Assembly (NCBI RefSeq): GCF_900100765.1
Contig: NZ_FNFO01000010.1
Coordinates: 270,030-334,029 of the forward strand
DNA length: 64,000 nucleotides
Direction: 5' to 3'
Source: Catalinimonas alkaloidigena
Lineage (GTDB): Bacteria > Bacteroidota > Bacteroidia > Cytophagales > Flexibacteraceae
Below, in pieces: positions 36,561-44,500 of this stretch. The notes beneath the pieces were generated by a model, which had not been told where the DNA came from, did no database searches, and was given only the letters and a program-made list of their open reading frames with translations. Made by a program: the position numbers and the translations under genes. How positions within the stretch are numbered: the first letter of the stretch is position 1; every line of letters begins with the position of its first letter.

Positions 36561-37022
36561 ATGAAGAATATCGCTTTTCTGTTGTCGGCCGCGCTGTGCC
36601 TGGGGCTTATGTCCTGCGAACAGGACTACGACAACGCCCTAGATTTTTCGAATACCCATCCGGCCTACGTCGACTTTCCGTCGGGTAGTACGCTGAACGT
36701 TGCGGCGGGTGGCACCGGTACGGCCACGGTCGAATCTCCGGCGACGCCGTATCGTGAGGCGACCGTCAGCTGGGAAATCACCGGTGCCTTTACGGCCTCC
36801 GGCTCGCTTACCATTCCGGCGGGGGCGTCGAGTGCGGCGCTCAGCTATGCCGTGCCGGACACAAACAACCTCACGTTCAACGCGGCCGGACAGGCACAGG
36901 CGACCCTCACTCTGACGTCGGTATCCGAAGGGTTTGTGCTGGGGCAGGGTGGTCACTTCGAAAACAGCACCCAAGCCAAAAACTCGTTTCTGAGTCGGCC
37001 CATTGTGATTACGAAACCCTGA
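36561..37022 (+). CDS. Small lipoprotein, third gene of the SusCD operon
   Basis: Lipoprotein of 153 residues (MKNIAFLLSAALCLGLMSC, lipobox cysteine 19) with an all-beta, glycine- and threonine-rich body (GSTLNVAAGGTGTATVESPA, GSLTIPAGASSAALSYAVPD, AQATLTLTSVSEGF). It looks like a single immunoglobulin-like module, comparable to the short surface lipoproteins that accompany SusD genes (SusE-like position). It starts 12 bases after susD and ends just before a terminator, so it closes the operon. Its role, probably glycan binding, is inferred from context. Confidence 0.7.
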   Translation: MKNIAFLLSAALCLGLMSCEQDYDNALDFSNTHPAYVDFPSGSTLNVAAGGTGTATVESPATPYREATVSWEITGAFTASGSLTIPAGASSAALSYAVPDTNNLTFNAAGQAQATLTLTSVSEGFVLGQGGHFENSTQAKNSFLSRPIVITKP

Positions 37023-37032
37023 GTTGTTTTAT

Positions 37033-37073
37033 AAAAGCGGTAGGGCCTCCGGGTCGTACCGCTTTTCCTTTTT
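37033..37073 (+). terminator. Terminator of the SusCD operon
   Basis: AAAAGCGGTA (37033-37042) pairs perfectly with TACCGCTTTT (37057-37066), followed by CCTTTTT. It lies 11 bases after the last stop codon of the operon. Confidence 0.88.
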
Positions 37074-37118
37074 GACTGGCGGGCAACCCGACCGGCAGCG
37101 GCTTGCGTATGCAACTCC

Positions 37119-37514
37119 ATGCGACGTACTCACCCGCTTCTTCGCCTGGCCGGACTCACTACCCTGGTGGGCGGTCTGATGAAACTGTTCGACCATCCGG
37201 CCGGCGCGCTCGTGTTTTCCATCGGTTTTGCGGCCGTGCTAGTCCTGCGCGTCTGGCGGGTGTGGCATCGCCCGGGGCGGAAAACCCTCACGCACGTGTT
37301 GTTTCTGTTGTCGGTGGTCGGCTCACTTACGGCCCTCTACTTCTGGTACGAAGGCGTGGGCTACGCGCGTCTCTTCCTGGGCCTCAGCGCCCTCTGCACC
37401 GGAATCCTCAGCATCAAAATTGACCTGGATCGCTGGATCGGGCGGGAAAACACACGGACGCTGTGGCACACGGCCCGCAAGGTTAGGTGGCTGGAACTGT
37501 TGCGACGCCTTTAA
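37119..37514 (+). CDS. Small hydrophobic membrane protein, unrecognised
   Basis: Protein of 131 residues with three to four membrane segments (GLTTLVGGLMKLFDHPAGAL, VFSIGFAAVLVLRVW, VLFLLSVVGSLTALYFWY, ARLFLGLSALCTGILSI) and a basic C-terminal tail. No family was recognised. It overlaps the 3' end of the convergent ion-channel gene by four bases and could not share a transcript with it. Confidence 0.6.
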   Translation: MRRTHPLLRLAGLTTLVGGLMKLFDHPAGALVFSIGFAAVLVLRVWRVWHRPGRKTLTHVLFLLSVVGSLTALYFWYEGVGYARLFLGLSALCTGILSIKIDLDRWIGRENTRTLWHTARKVRWLELLRRL

Positions 37515-38617
37515 TTGCCGGCACGGGGTGCGTATTTGTTTTCGACCTCCTGCCAACTGAGGTCGCTCGTTTTCTGCACCAGCACCGCATTGATCGGGGT
37601 TAACAGTGCGCTTCCGGCAGGCACCAGAAAGCTGGCGTAACCGGACGTAAATTGCTGGGACGAGAGATTGACCTCGGACGTGAGGTCTTGTTCGAGAAGG
37701 TAGTAGCGCGTGGCCGTCCGGTCGTGCAAAAATCCTTCGATCGTTTCCTTTTCCACATCTTGCAACGCGTCCTGAGGATTGGCGTAGGGCGTGTAGTCCA
37801 CGCGACGCGCCTGTAAAAACTTTTCGCCGGTAGAACCGCCGACGACGCCCAACTTCATGGTTTTCAGTTCCGACAGTTTCACTTCGCCGTTGCCCATCAG
37901 GCCGGTCGTGAGCGAAGAGGTGACACTCGCCGTAAAAAGCGAGGTGAGCACCAGCGCCAGAAATACCCAGACAAACGTCACGATCTTGCCGCCCGTCGTC
38001 ACCGGCGCTTTGTCGCCGTACCCGACGGTCGTCATGGTGATGGCCGACCACCAGATGCCGTCGCCCAGCCCCGAAAACCCTTTCCGGAAGGCCTCTTCGT
38101 TCGTGGGTTTCTCCAACAGCCAGATGATGACGCCAATCAGGGCCAGCACGCAAAAGACGGATAAAAACGCTTTCAGAAAATCGGCAGAAAACACAATGGA
38201 CAGGAGCATGCTCAACTGCGTTTCGGCCCCGCCCGGCACGGCCATGCGCACTTCGTAAAGATGATACGGCTGGGTGAACTGCACGCGGTGCAGCAAATCG
38301 GCAGAAGGCGTAAGCGGCGTCAGGCCGACCTGAACTTTCCCTGCGGTCAGGGCTTCGATCAGGTCCGCTTCGCTGTAGGCCTTGAGTTGGTACTCTAATT
38401 TTAATTCGTCTGCCACCTGGTCCCACCGGTCCACACTCAGTCCGGAAAAGGTGCCGTCCGGCTCACGAATGACGTACGGTGGCTTTTCGGCTACGCCGAC
38501 TTGCAGAGGCGTAGTAACTGGCCGGTTCGTGGAATCGGGTGCGGAGGCAGGGGCCTGAGCGTACCCCAGGTGCCACGCAAAAAGAAGAACAAAGGCAAGA
38601 AGGAAACGATACTGCAT
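37511..38617 (-). CDS. Prokaryotic ionotropic glutamate receptor-like potassium channel (GluR0 type)
   Basis: Ligand-gated channel of 368 residues. Signal peptide MQYRFLLAFVLLFAWHLGYA, then a periplasmic-binding-protein lobe (LQVGVAEKPPYVIREPDGTF, VQVGLTPLTPSADLLHRVQFTQPY) interrupted by a pore module: first helix about 149-168, pore loop with the potassium selectivity filter TVGYGD at 197-202, second helix about 211-232 with SLFTASVTSSLT recalling the SYTANLAA region of animal receptors. The binding lobe resumes at VKLSELKTMKLGVVGGSTGE. This lobe-pore-lobe order is that of GluR0. The ATG at 38617 is used. It is downstream of a terminator, so it has its own promoter. Confidence 0.88.
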   Translation of the reverse strand: MQYRFLLAFVLLFAWHLGYAQAPASAPDSTNRPVTTPLQVGVAEKPPYVIREPDGTFSGLSVDRWDQVADELKLEYQLKAYSEADLIEALTAGKVQVGLTPLTPSADLLHRVQFTQPYHLYEVRMAVPGGAETQLSMLLSIVFSADFLKAFLSVFCVLALIGVIIWLLEKPTNEEAFRKGFSGLGDGIWWSAITMTTVGYGDKAPVTTGGKIVTFVWVFLALVLTSLFTASVTSSLTTGLMGNGEVKLSELKTMKLGVVGGSTGEKFLQARRVDYTPYANPQDALQDVEKETIEGFLHDRTATRYYLLEQDLTSEVNLSSQQFTSGYASFLVPAGSALLTPINAVLVQKTSDLSWQEVENKYAPRAGN

Positions 38618-38629
38618 GCACAACCAAAC

Positions 38630-38664
38630 CAAAAAGAGGCGCCGGTTCTGACCAGCGCCTCTTT
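38630..38664 (-). terminator. Terminator after the SDR gene, minus strand
   Basis: AAAGAGGCGC (38633-38642) and GCGCCTCTTT (38655-38664) form a perfect 10-base stem; on the minus strand it ends in a run of T. It lies between the SDR gene and the channel gene. Confidence 0.85.
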
Positions 38665-38677
38665 AGAACAAACGTAC

Positions 38678-39532
38678 TTAGGTGTTGACAATCTCCCCAC
38701 CGTTGGGGTGGATCACCTGCCCGGTGATGTACGAGGCGTCGTCGCACGCCAGAAATACATAGGCCGGGGCCACCTCGCTGGGCTGGCCGGGGCGCTTCAT
38801 CGGCACGTTTTCGCCAAACTTGTCGACCTTCTCTTCCGGAAACGTCGACGGAATCAGCGGGGTCCAGATCGGCCCGGGGGCTACGGCGTTCACCCGAATG
38901 TTTTTCTCGGCCAGTTTGCTCGACAGCGAACGGGTAAACGCGACAATGGCGCCTTTGGTCGAAGAGTAGTCGAGCAGACCCGGGCTGCCCCGGTAGGCCG
39001 TCACCGACGTGGTGTTGACGATGCTGTCGCCTTCGCGCAGGTGTTCCAGCGCGGCGCGGGTCACGCGGAAATAAGCAAAAATGTTGGTTTCGAACGTCTT
39101 CTCCAGTTGCTCGTCCGTAATGTCTTCCAGCGACTCCTGCGGATACTGCACGGCCGCGTTGTTCACCAGCACGTTCAGCTTGCCGTAGTGCTCCAGCGTC
39201 TGTTTTACCACCGCCTGACAGAAGTCGGACTCGCGCAGATCGCCGGAAATGATCAGGCACTCGCGCCCTTCGGCTGCCACCTGCTTTTTGGTTTCCTGTG
39301 CATCTTCTTCTTCGCGCGGATGGTAGACAATGGCCACGTCGGCCCCTTCGCGGGCGAAATGCACCGCCACCGAGCGGCCAATGCCGCTGTCGCCCCCGGT
39401 GATCAACGCTACTTTTCCTTTCAGTTTGTCGGCTCCTTTGTAGCCCTGGCGGATCACTTCCGGCTCCGGATGCATTTTGTGCTGCAGGCCCGGCTGCTTT
39501 TCCTGCTGCTGCACGGGAATATCTTTAGCCAT
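38678..39532 (-). CDS. Short-chain dehydrogenase, general-stress type (YhdF/GSP39-like)
   Basis: NAD(P)-dependent SDR of 284 residues with the N-terminal extension (PGLQHKMHPEPEVIRQGYKG) typical of general-stress-protein-39-like enzymes. Cofactor motif TGGDSGIGRSV, structural NNAA (LNVLVNNAAVQYPQES), catalytic serine in SIVNTTSVTAYRG and Y-x-x-x-K in LLDYSSTKGAIVAF are all present. YITGQVIHPNGGE is the usual C-terminus. It follows a DUF2383 gene, itself often stress-associated, but a terminator separates them. Substrate unknown. Confidence 0.88.
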   Translation of the reverse strand: MAKDIPVQQQEKQPGLQHKMHPEPEVIRQGYKGADKLKGKVALITGGDSGIGRSVAVHFAREGADVAIVYHPREEEDAQETKKQVAAEGRECLIISGDLRESDFCQAVVKQTLEHYGKLNVLVNNAAVQYPQESLEDITDEQLEKTFETNIFAYFRVTRAALEHLREGDSIVNTTSVTAYRGSPGLLDYSSTKGAIVAFTRSLSSKLAEKNIRVNAVAPGPIWTPLIPSTFPEEKVDKFGENVPMKRPGQPSEVAPAYVFLACDDASYITGQVIHPNGGEIVNT

Positions 39533-39548
39533 GTGTTTAAGGGTTTAA

Positions 39549-39586
39549 ATAAAAAAATAAAGGAATCACCCTTGCGCGCGATTCCT
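39549..39586 (-). terminator. Terminator after the DUF2383 gene, minus strand
   Basis: AGGAATC (39561-39567) pairs with GATTCCT (39580-39586); read on the minus strand the stem is followed by TTTATTTTTTT. It lies between the DUF2383 and SDR genes. Confidence 0.75.
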
Positions 39587-39607
39587 CTTTTCGGGACTAG
39601 CCCCGGA

Positions 39608-40069
39608 TTAGTCTTCCAGTTTCGCCTTGGACTTTACGTCGTGATAGGCTTCCGAAATGGCGTTGTACTGGCTGCGCAACAGGGTAGAAATTTCTGCCGG
39701 CAGGTTGGCCTCTTTGAGGGCACTTTCGTACGCCTCGACGGCCGCCTTATCGCCGCGCACGCATTCGTTCAGAATGGCTTCGCTGTCGCCGGCGGCCACC
39801 ACGGATTTCAGGTTCATCCAACCGCGGTGCAACGCTGCTGCGGCATCGGTCACCAGGTTATGCTTGTCTTCGCCGCCCATGGAAGCCAGTTGGCTCCGGA
39901 GCGATCCGGCAAATTCGGCGCGTTGCTGCGCATACCGCTGAAACAACGACTGGTATTCCATGTGGTCGACGTTGCGGGCGGCCAGCTCGTAGCCTTCTTT
40001 GCCTTCTTCGTTTACTTCAATCAGGTTATTTATGGTCTTGACGACTTCTTCTCTTAGGGTAGTAGCCAT
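39608..40069 (-). CDS. DUF2383 (PA2169-type) four-helix-bundle protein
   Basis: Ferritin-like four-helix protein of 153 residues from the ATG at 40069 (MATTLREEVVKTINNLIEVN). Signature segments EEGKEGYELAARNVDHMEYQ, SLFQRYAQQRAEFAGSLRSQ and AILNECVRGDKAAVEAYESALKE match the DUF2383 domain. Function is not established; members are frequently induced by stress in other bacteria. The longer frame to 40120 lacks a convincing start. It is followed by an SDR stress-type enzyme on the same strand. Confidence 0.85.
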   Translation of the reverse strand: MATTLREEVVKTINNLIEVNEEGKEGYELAARNVDHMEYQSLFQRYAQQRAEFAGSLRSQLASMGGEDKHNLVTDAAAALHRGWMNLKSVVAAGDSEAILNECVRGDKAAVEAYESALKEANLPAEISTLLRSQYNAISEAYHDVKSKAKLED

Positions 40070-40191
40070 AGTGAGATTTGGGTATAGGTGTAAAAAATGA
40101 ATACACCCTATTGTACGCACAAGCCACCGGTCGGTTGTGACCCGCCCCTAAAATTGCTCGCTTTTTTGCCTGTTACTTTCAGGCCGTTTTT

Positions 40192-41586
40192 TTATAGCCC
40201 TTTGATGTCGAGGCGCGCCCGGCCCCGGGCCACGACGAGGGCCTTGATGCCTTCGCGGGTGATGAAGATTTTGCCGGGTTGAAACTGACTCAGCTCGCCG
40301 TTGATGCGCATGTTGGGGTACGGCTCATGATCGTCGAGCAACTGTTGCAACTGCTGTCGGGTGGTGTCGATCTGCGCGCCGATCGGAAACTGAAACGCCT
40401 CCTGCAACTCGCGCAGAAACTGGCCCCGGCCCAGCCACGCCGCCGCTTTGGCCAACTGGTTGCGGGTGTCGAGGCTAAAATCCAGGTCGTCGATGATGAT
40501 CGACTCGGTCGTGGGGTCATAGCGCGGTTTTCCTTGCAGGTAGACTTTGCCTTCCACATCGCCCGCCAGTTGCAGCGCGCCCACCAGATTCTCGCCGCTG
40601 CCGTACAAGTTCAGGTGCGTGATGCGTACCGCGCGGCTGCCGCTCGTGAAGGTCTGCTGCTCCACTTCCTGCCGCAGCAATTCTTCGGCTTTTGCGTACG
40701 AAATCTGCCCCAGTAATCCGATCTCAAAATCGGTCGGCACACTGTCGGTGGTTTGCAACGCGGGCAACGGTTCATTGGTGGATTCGGGTTTCTTTCCGGT
40801 AAACGTCTCGGCATAGCCCCGAAACCCAATTTGCCCCTGCACGACCTGCTCGTTCACGTGCAGCGGCGACACCAAGGCCTGGGTCGGGTGGATGCGCAGC
40901 CACGTATCGAACGCCTCGGACAGCAGCACCGGCTTTTGCACCGCGGCCCACGCCTGTTCGGCCTGTGGGCGAAGATTGACCTGTTGCCCCACCTGTTGAT
41001 CGATCTGCTTCGCGATGTCGCGCTGTTGGCGTTTCAGGACGCCTTCCACAAACGGTGCCACCTCGATCCGAATGCCCCCCAGGTCCAGTACCGGTTTCTT
41101 CACCCAGTCGAAGCCCTGCGCGGTAGTTTGCGTTCGTAACTGCCACTGCTCGTCGATCTGCACGCGCACGTCGTACTTCACGTTCAGGTCAAATTCCGTC
41201 TCTTCGTATTTCGACAGATCCAGGCCAAACCGCTTGAGACTCACCCCGCCCTTAGCCCAGACGTGCAGCGGGATGGTCACCCGAAATGCCTCTTCCGTGG
41301 CGGCATCCGACGTCGCGACGCGGATCGGGTTACGCCGCGAGACGCGCAGCATCAGGTTATCGTCGTCGAGGTCGTCGTCCACGTACACGTCGCCCTGAAT
41401 CTGGTCGTTCAGCTTGCGTTGCAACTCAGGAATCGGGATTTCGACCGGCGCACTCAACACCGACAGCGGCGGCTGGTAGTCGAGGTCGAGGTAAAATTCC
41501 TCGGGTCGTTCGGGCGAAAGGGTTTTGCACGATGCCAACAGCGCCAGCATCAGCCACAGGAGAGAAAAGGGAAATGATTGCTTCAC
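40192..41586 (-). CDS. DUF4403 family lipoprotein
   Basis: Predicted lipoprotein of 464 residues (MKQSFPFSLLWLMLALLASC, cysteine 20). It follows the DUF4403 pattern: an N-terminal SVLSAPVEIPIPELQRKLND, then VYVDDDLDDDNLMLRVSRRNP, repeated tubular lipid-binding-like strands (FRVTIPLHVWAKGGVSL, YDVRVQIDEQWQLRTQTT), and QALVSPLHVNEQVVQGQIGF near the middle. Such proteins are predicted to be envelope proteins of unknown role in Bacteroidota. It is divergent from an SDR gene at 41738. Confidence 0.85.
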   Translation of the reverse strand: MKQSFPFSLLWLMLALLASCKTLSPERPEEFYLDLDYQPPLSVLSAPVEIPIPELQRKLNDQIQGDVYVDDDLDDDNLMLRVSRRNPIRVATSDAATEEAFRVTIPLHVWAKGGVSLKRFGLDLSKYEETEFDLNVKYDVRVQIDEQWQLRTQTTAQGFDWVKKPVLDLGGIRIEVAPFVEGVLKRQQRDIAKQIDQQVGQQVNLRPQAEQAWAAVQKPVLLSEAFDTWLRIHPTQALVSPLHVNEQVVQGQIGFRGYAETFTGKKPESTNEPLPALQTTDSVPTDFEIGLLGQISYAKAEELLRQEVEQQTFTSGSRAVRITHLNLYGSGENLVGALQLAGDVEGKVYLQGKPRYDPTTESIIIDDLDFSLDTRNQLAKAAAWLGRGQFLRELQEAFQFPIGAQIDTTRQQLQQLLDDHEPYPNMRINGELSQFQPGKIFITREGIKALVVARGRARLDIKGL

Positions 41587-41737
41587 AGAAAGTTCAAAAT
41601 CAAGCGGTCACTGCCTGCGTACAAGACGGGACCGGCGGGGTCGGGGTTACTGTTTCGTTTTTTTCACCGCAAATTTCCGGCCTAACCTGGACCTTTGCCG
41701 CCAGACCTGCGTATTTTTTGACCAACGTTTGAACCCT

Positions 41738-42463
41738 ATGAACTATTATTTCATCACCGGCACCAGCAGCGGCCTGGGCAAAGCGCTGGCCGAAGCCCTT
41801 CTGGAAGATGCCAACAACACCGTCATCGGCGTCTCGCGGCGGCAGACCATCGACCACGACCGCTACGCGCACGTCACGCTCGACCTCGGCAACCTTAGTG
41901 AGGTGCAGGCCGAACTGCCAGGGCTGTTTTTCCGGGTGAAGGACGCCGAACGCCTCGTGCTGATCAACAACGCCGGTACGCTGGGGCAGGTCGGCTACGT
42001 CGGCTCGCTCGACAATGCCGCGCTGATGCAGGCTTTTCACGTCAACATCACCTCCGTTGCCCTCCTGACCAACGAGTTCATCCGGCGCTACGGTCATGTG
42101 GATGCGCCCAAAACCGTCATCAACATCAGCTCCGGCGCAGGCCAAAAGCCGACCGACGGCTGGTCGGCCTACTGCGCCACCAAAGCGGCCCTCGACATGT
42201 TTTCGCGGGTGATCGACGAGGAAGTGCAGCGCAGCCGGATGAACCTGCGGATCTTTTCCGTCGCGCCGGGCATCGTCGATACAGAGATGCAATCCGAACT
42301 CCGCGACACCGCGCCGGAAGGCTTCAGCCGCCACGCCCAGTTCGTCGCCTACAAATCGGAGGGGCAACTCGTCTCACCCGAAGCCGTCGCTCAGAAGTAC
42401 CTCTACCTCCTGGCACACGAAGATCAATTTGAGGACGTGGTGCTATCGGTACGGAATTTTTAG
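41738..42463 (+). CDS. Short-chain dehydrogenase
   Basis: Classical SDR of 241 residues from the ATG at 41738 (MNYYFITGTSSGLGKALAEA). The cofactor loop TGTSSGLG, NNAGTLGQVG, the serine in VINISSGAGQKPT and the YCATKAALDM tyrosine-lysine pair are intact, followed by SVAPGIVDTEMQ. The overall pattern is close to benzil reductase (benzoin-forming) and sepiapterin-reductase-like SDRs, but the substrate cannot be fixed from sequence. The frame upstream to 41525 overlaps the divergent gene and is not used. Confidence 0.85.
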   Translation: MNYYFITGTSSGLGKALAEALLEDANNTVIGVSRRQTIDHDRYAHVTLDLGNLSEVQAELPGLFFRVKDAERLVLINNAGTLGQVGYVGSLDNAALMQAFHVNITSVALLTNEFIRRYGHVDAPKTVINISSGAGQKPTDGWSAYCATKAALDMFSRVIDEEVQRSRMNLRIFSVAPGIVDTEMQSELRDTAPEGFSRHAQFVAYKSEGQLVSPEAVAQKYLYLLAHEDQFEDVVLSVRNF

Positions 42464-42539
42464 AGGGGAAGGGGTTGGACCACGAAGTCACGGAGTGCAC
42501 GCATAAACGCCGAATGCGAGACATGGATTATTGCAACGA

Positions 42540-42616
42540 CCGCAAGCTTGTCGCCGCGCCACGCAGGCTTGTGAAAAAAATGCTAGAAGCGGTCCGCTGC
42601 GCTAAATTTACGACGG
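42540..42616. repeat. Dispersed intergenic repeat, copy A
   Basis: Begins CGCAAGCTTGT and ends CGCTAAATTTACG, with the internal block CCACGCAGGCTTGTG. The same start block and end block recur at 43657-43816 and 45777-45963. The two ends are imperfect inverted repeats of each other. About 75 bases, the shortest of the three copies. Confidence 0.65.
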
Positions 42617-42638
42617 TTTTAATATCATCAGCCTATTT

Positions 42639-43574
42639 ATGTCATTACTGAAACGTTTCTTCGACAATAAAAGCTCTGGAAAATCAAACAATCTAAGAAA
42701 GATTGAGAAACGATTAAACTGCAAATTCCCAAAGCATTTTCATGAATTACTGCAAGATATTAACACCCATGAAATCATTTTGGAACTTGCTGATGAGAAT
42801 TATAGAATTCTATACTCTATCTTCCAAAAAAGTACAGACTCCTACGAAAATGTAGTTGAGCTCTCAGAAGACATAAGTTCTCGGCGAGAGCTGAATAACG
42901 GCAGCATCAAACTGCCCTTTGCCAGAAACCTAAGCGGAGATCAATTTAAATTCCTTTTTTTTGAAGGAAAGGCAGGCGAAGAGTGCGAAGCGCGAGTCTT
43001 CTTTTCAGACATCGATTCACGCATAGGGCAACTAGAGATAACCCATGTAGTTGATCTTTTCGAAGGCAAACCAGAGCATAATGCGCTCGGCAAAGTGACG
43101 ATTAATTGTAAACCTCAATCTATTCAATCGTTGGTCCAAAACTTCGATTTACCCAACCCAATTAGTTACTGGAAGGATAGTTTTGGACTCTACGCTGGGG
43201 AAAGTCAGAAAAAAAATTCCCCCAAACTTACCATTGAATCGTACGCCACTAATTACAAGTTCAAAGCTCCTCAGCAAAATATTGCAAAGTTTGAGATTCA
43301 AGCCTCTATGGGTGTTAAAGAAGCTATGTTTTATACCAGTGCTGCATACCAGATAGACAATTCCCAATTGCAAGTCTCACTTTTATATCCTCAAGAATAT
43401 AGGATATTTTATTTTAAACTTCTCTGTATTGTTGATACACTACTCAGATCCATGCAAGCCATCACAAATCAAAGTCTCATGACAGAAGAAGATTTTATTG
43501 GCTTGATCAACCTTGATTACCTTATCCAGGTTGCCAATCAGTCATTTAGAGGAGTAAATTACTGGGAAGAATAG
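42639..43574 (+). CDS. SMI1/KNR4-like protein, AT-rich accessory gene
   Basis: Protein of 311 residues whose N-terminal 140 residues fit the SMI1/KNR4 (SUKH) fold: LRKIEKRLNCKFPKHFHELL, then IKLPFARNLSGDQFKFLFFE and EARVFFSDIDSRIG. SUKH proteins often serve as immunity proteins against secreted toxins; no toxin gene is nearby. The C-terminal half is not recognised. Base composition is strikingly AT-rich compared with its neighbours, and the gene sits between repeat copies A and B, both suggesting horizontal arrival. SMI1/KNR4 assignment is moderate because only the N-terminal motifs are visible. Confidence 0.65.
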   Translation: MSLLKRFFDNKSSGKSNNLRKIEKRLNCKFPKHFHELLQDINTHEIILELADENYRILYSIFQKSTDSYENVVELSEDISSRRELNNGSIKLPFARNLSGDQFKFLFFEGKAGEECEARVFFSDIDSRIGQLEITHVVDLFEGKPEHNALGKVTINCKPQSIQSLVQNFDLPNPISYWKDSFGLYAGESQKKNSPKLTIESYATNYKFKAPQQNIAKFEIQASMGVKEAMFYTSAAYQIDNSQLQVSLLYPQEYRIFYFKLLCIVDTLLRSMQAITNQSLMTEEDFIGLINLDYLIQVANQSFRGVNYWEE

Positions 43575-43656
43575 ATGCCGACAACTTACGCAGATGATTT
43601 GATGTAAATCAATCATTCGGCAAGTATTCTCACGCTCAAACCCACGCTTGGCGAAT

Positions 43657-43816
43657 GGCGCAAGCTTGTAGCCGAGCATGATTTCTCAAAACTTACAATC
43701 ATCCTGTGCAACAACGCTCAGGTTTTACCCTTTCTGAAGTTGAGTCAACCTCTCCGAAGAGACAGATTTAATGGTCCGGCTTCCCGGTTCGTTACTACAG
43801 AACGCTAAACTTACGG
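43657..43816. repeat. Dispersed intergenic repeat, copy B
   Basis: Begins GGCGCAAGCTTGTAGCCG (43657-43674) and ends CGCTAAACTTACGG (43803-43816), the same boundary blocks as copies A and C, with a diverged middle. It lies between the two SMI1/KNR4-type genes. The internal sequence contains no open frame of note. Confidence 0.6.
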
Positions 43817-43834
43817 AAGTTTTCATACCTACAT

Positions 43835-44500
43835 CTACCAGTAGGCACAATCTGGATTCATTCTTCGACCGATTTGTGTCTCTTTTTCGTCATCCCATTG
43901 CATGCCGAATTCTCCGTTTTCATCGTAGGCAAAAAAATAAGCGTTCTCCTCAAAACAGGCCAGCACGGTCTTGAGCATAGCGGCCAGATTTCTGTACATG
44001 AGTGCAGACTCAAAAGGGTATTCATCGGTTTGTACTTTTCCCCACTCTATCCCGTTAAAAAAATAAATCTTCCCGGTATCCGCCGAATCTGGTTCGCAAT
44101 CGACCACCAGCTGCCACCCAGCTCCATCGTCGGTGATTGGAAACAAAAAGGGTGTCCACAGGCTGTGCTCATAGTTCTGTTGGCCGTAGTGACTTTTTGA
44201 CTTATAATAACGAAGTGATAGTTCAATCGAATGGAAAAGTTGCCCAGCATAAAAAAAGTCGGGCGCCATTTCTTCGTCTATCTCCAACACTTCACGAAGA
44301 TCGCTCGACCCATTGTGCCACTGATACAGCGCCTTCAGTTCGTTTGGTAGTTCAAAAGGCAAGGCAGCAGTTTTGCGTTGAATCGTTTCGTCAGACAGTC
44401 CAGGATGTAGACACGGCACTACGCCCGGATTTTTGAGCCGCAGCATTGCCTCGAATTCTTGTAGAAGCCTTTCTACTTCTGAAGCGCTTCCATTCTTCAT
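43835..44500 (-). CDS. SMI1/KNR4 (SUKH) family protein
   Basis: Protein of 221 residues with a full SUKH pattern: SDETIQRKTAALPFELPNEL, KALYQWHNGSSD, PFLFPITDDGAGWQLVVDCE and GKIYFFNGIEWG, then FESALMYRNLAAMLKTVLACF. Such domains are typical of immunity proteins in polymorphic-toxin systems, though many stand alone. Its ATG at 44500 overlaps the stop of the CE15 esterase gene upstream by four bases (ATGA), so it is translationally coupled to an apparently unrelated secreted enzyme. No toxin was found within the window. Confidence 0.8.
   Translation of the reverse strand: MKNGSASEVERLLQEFEAMLRLKNPGVVPCLHPGLSDETIQRKTAALPFELPNELKALYQWHNGSSDLREVLEIDEEMAPDFFYAGQLFHSIELSLRYYKSKSHYGQQNYEHSLWTPFLFPITDDGAGWQLVVDCEPDSADTGKIYFFNGIEWGKVQTDEYPFESALMYRNLAAMLKTVLACFEENAYFFAYDENGEFGMQWDDEKETQIGRRMNPDCAYW

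Noticed and set aside
38501..40057. 518-residue open frame on the plus strand
   Set aside because: Runs across two real minus-strand genes and two terminators and has no motif of its own.
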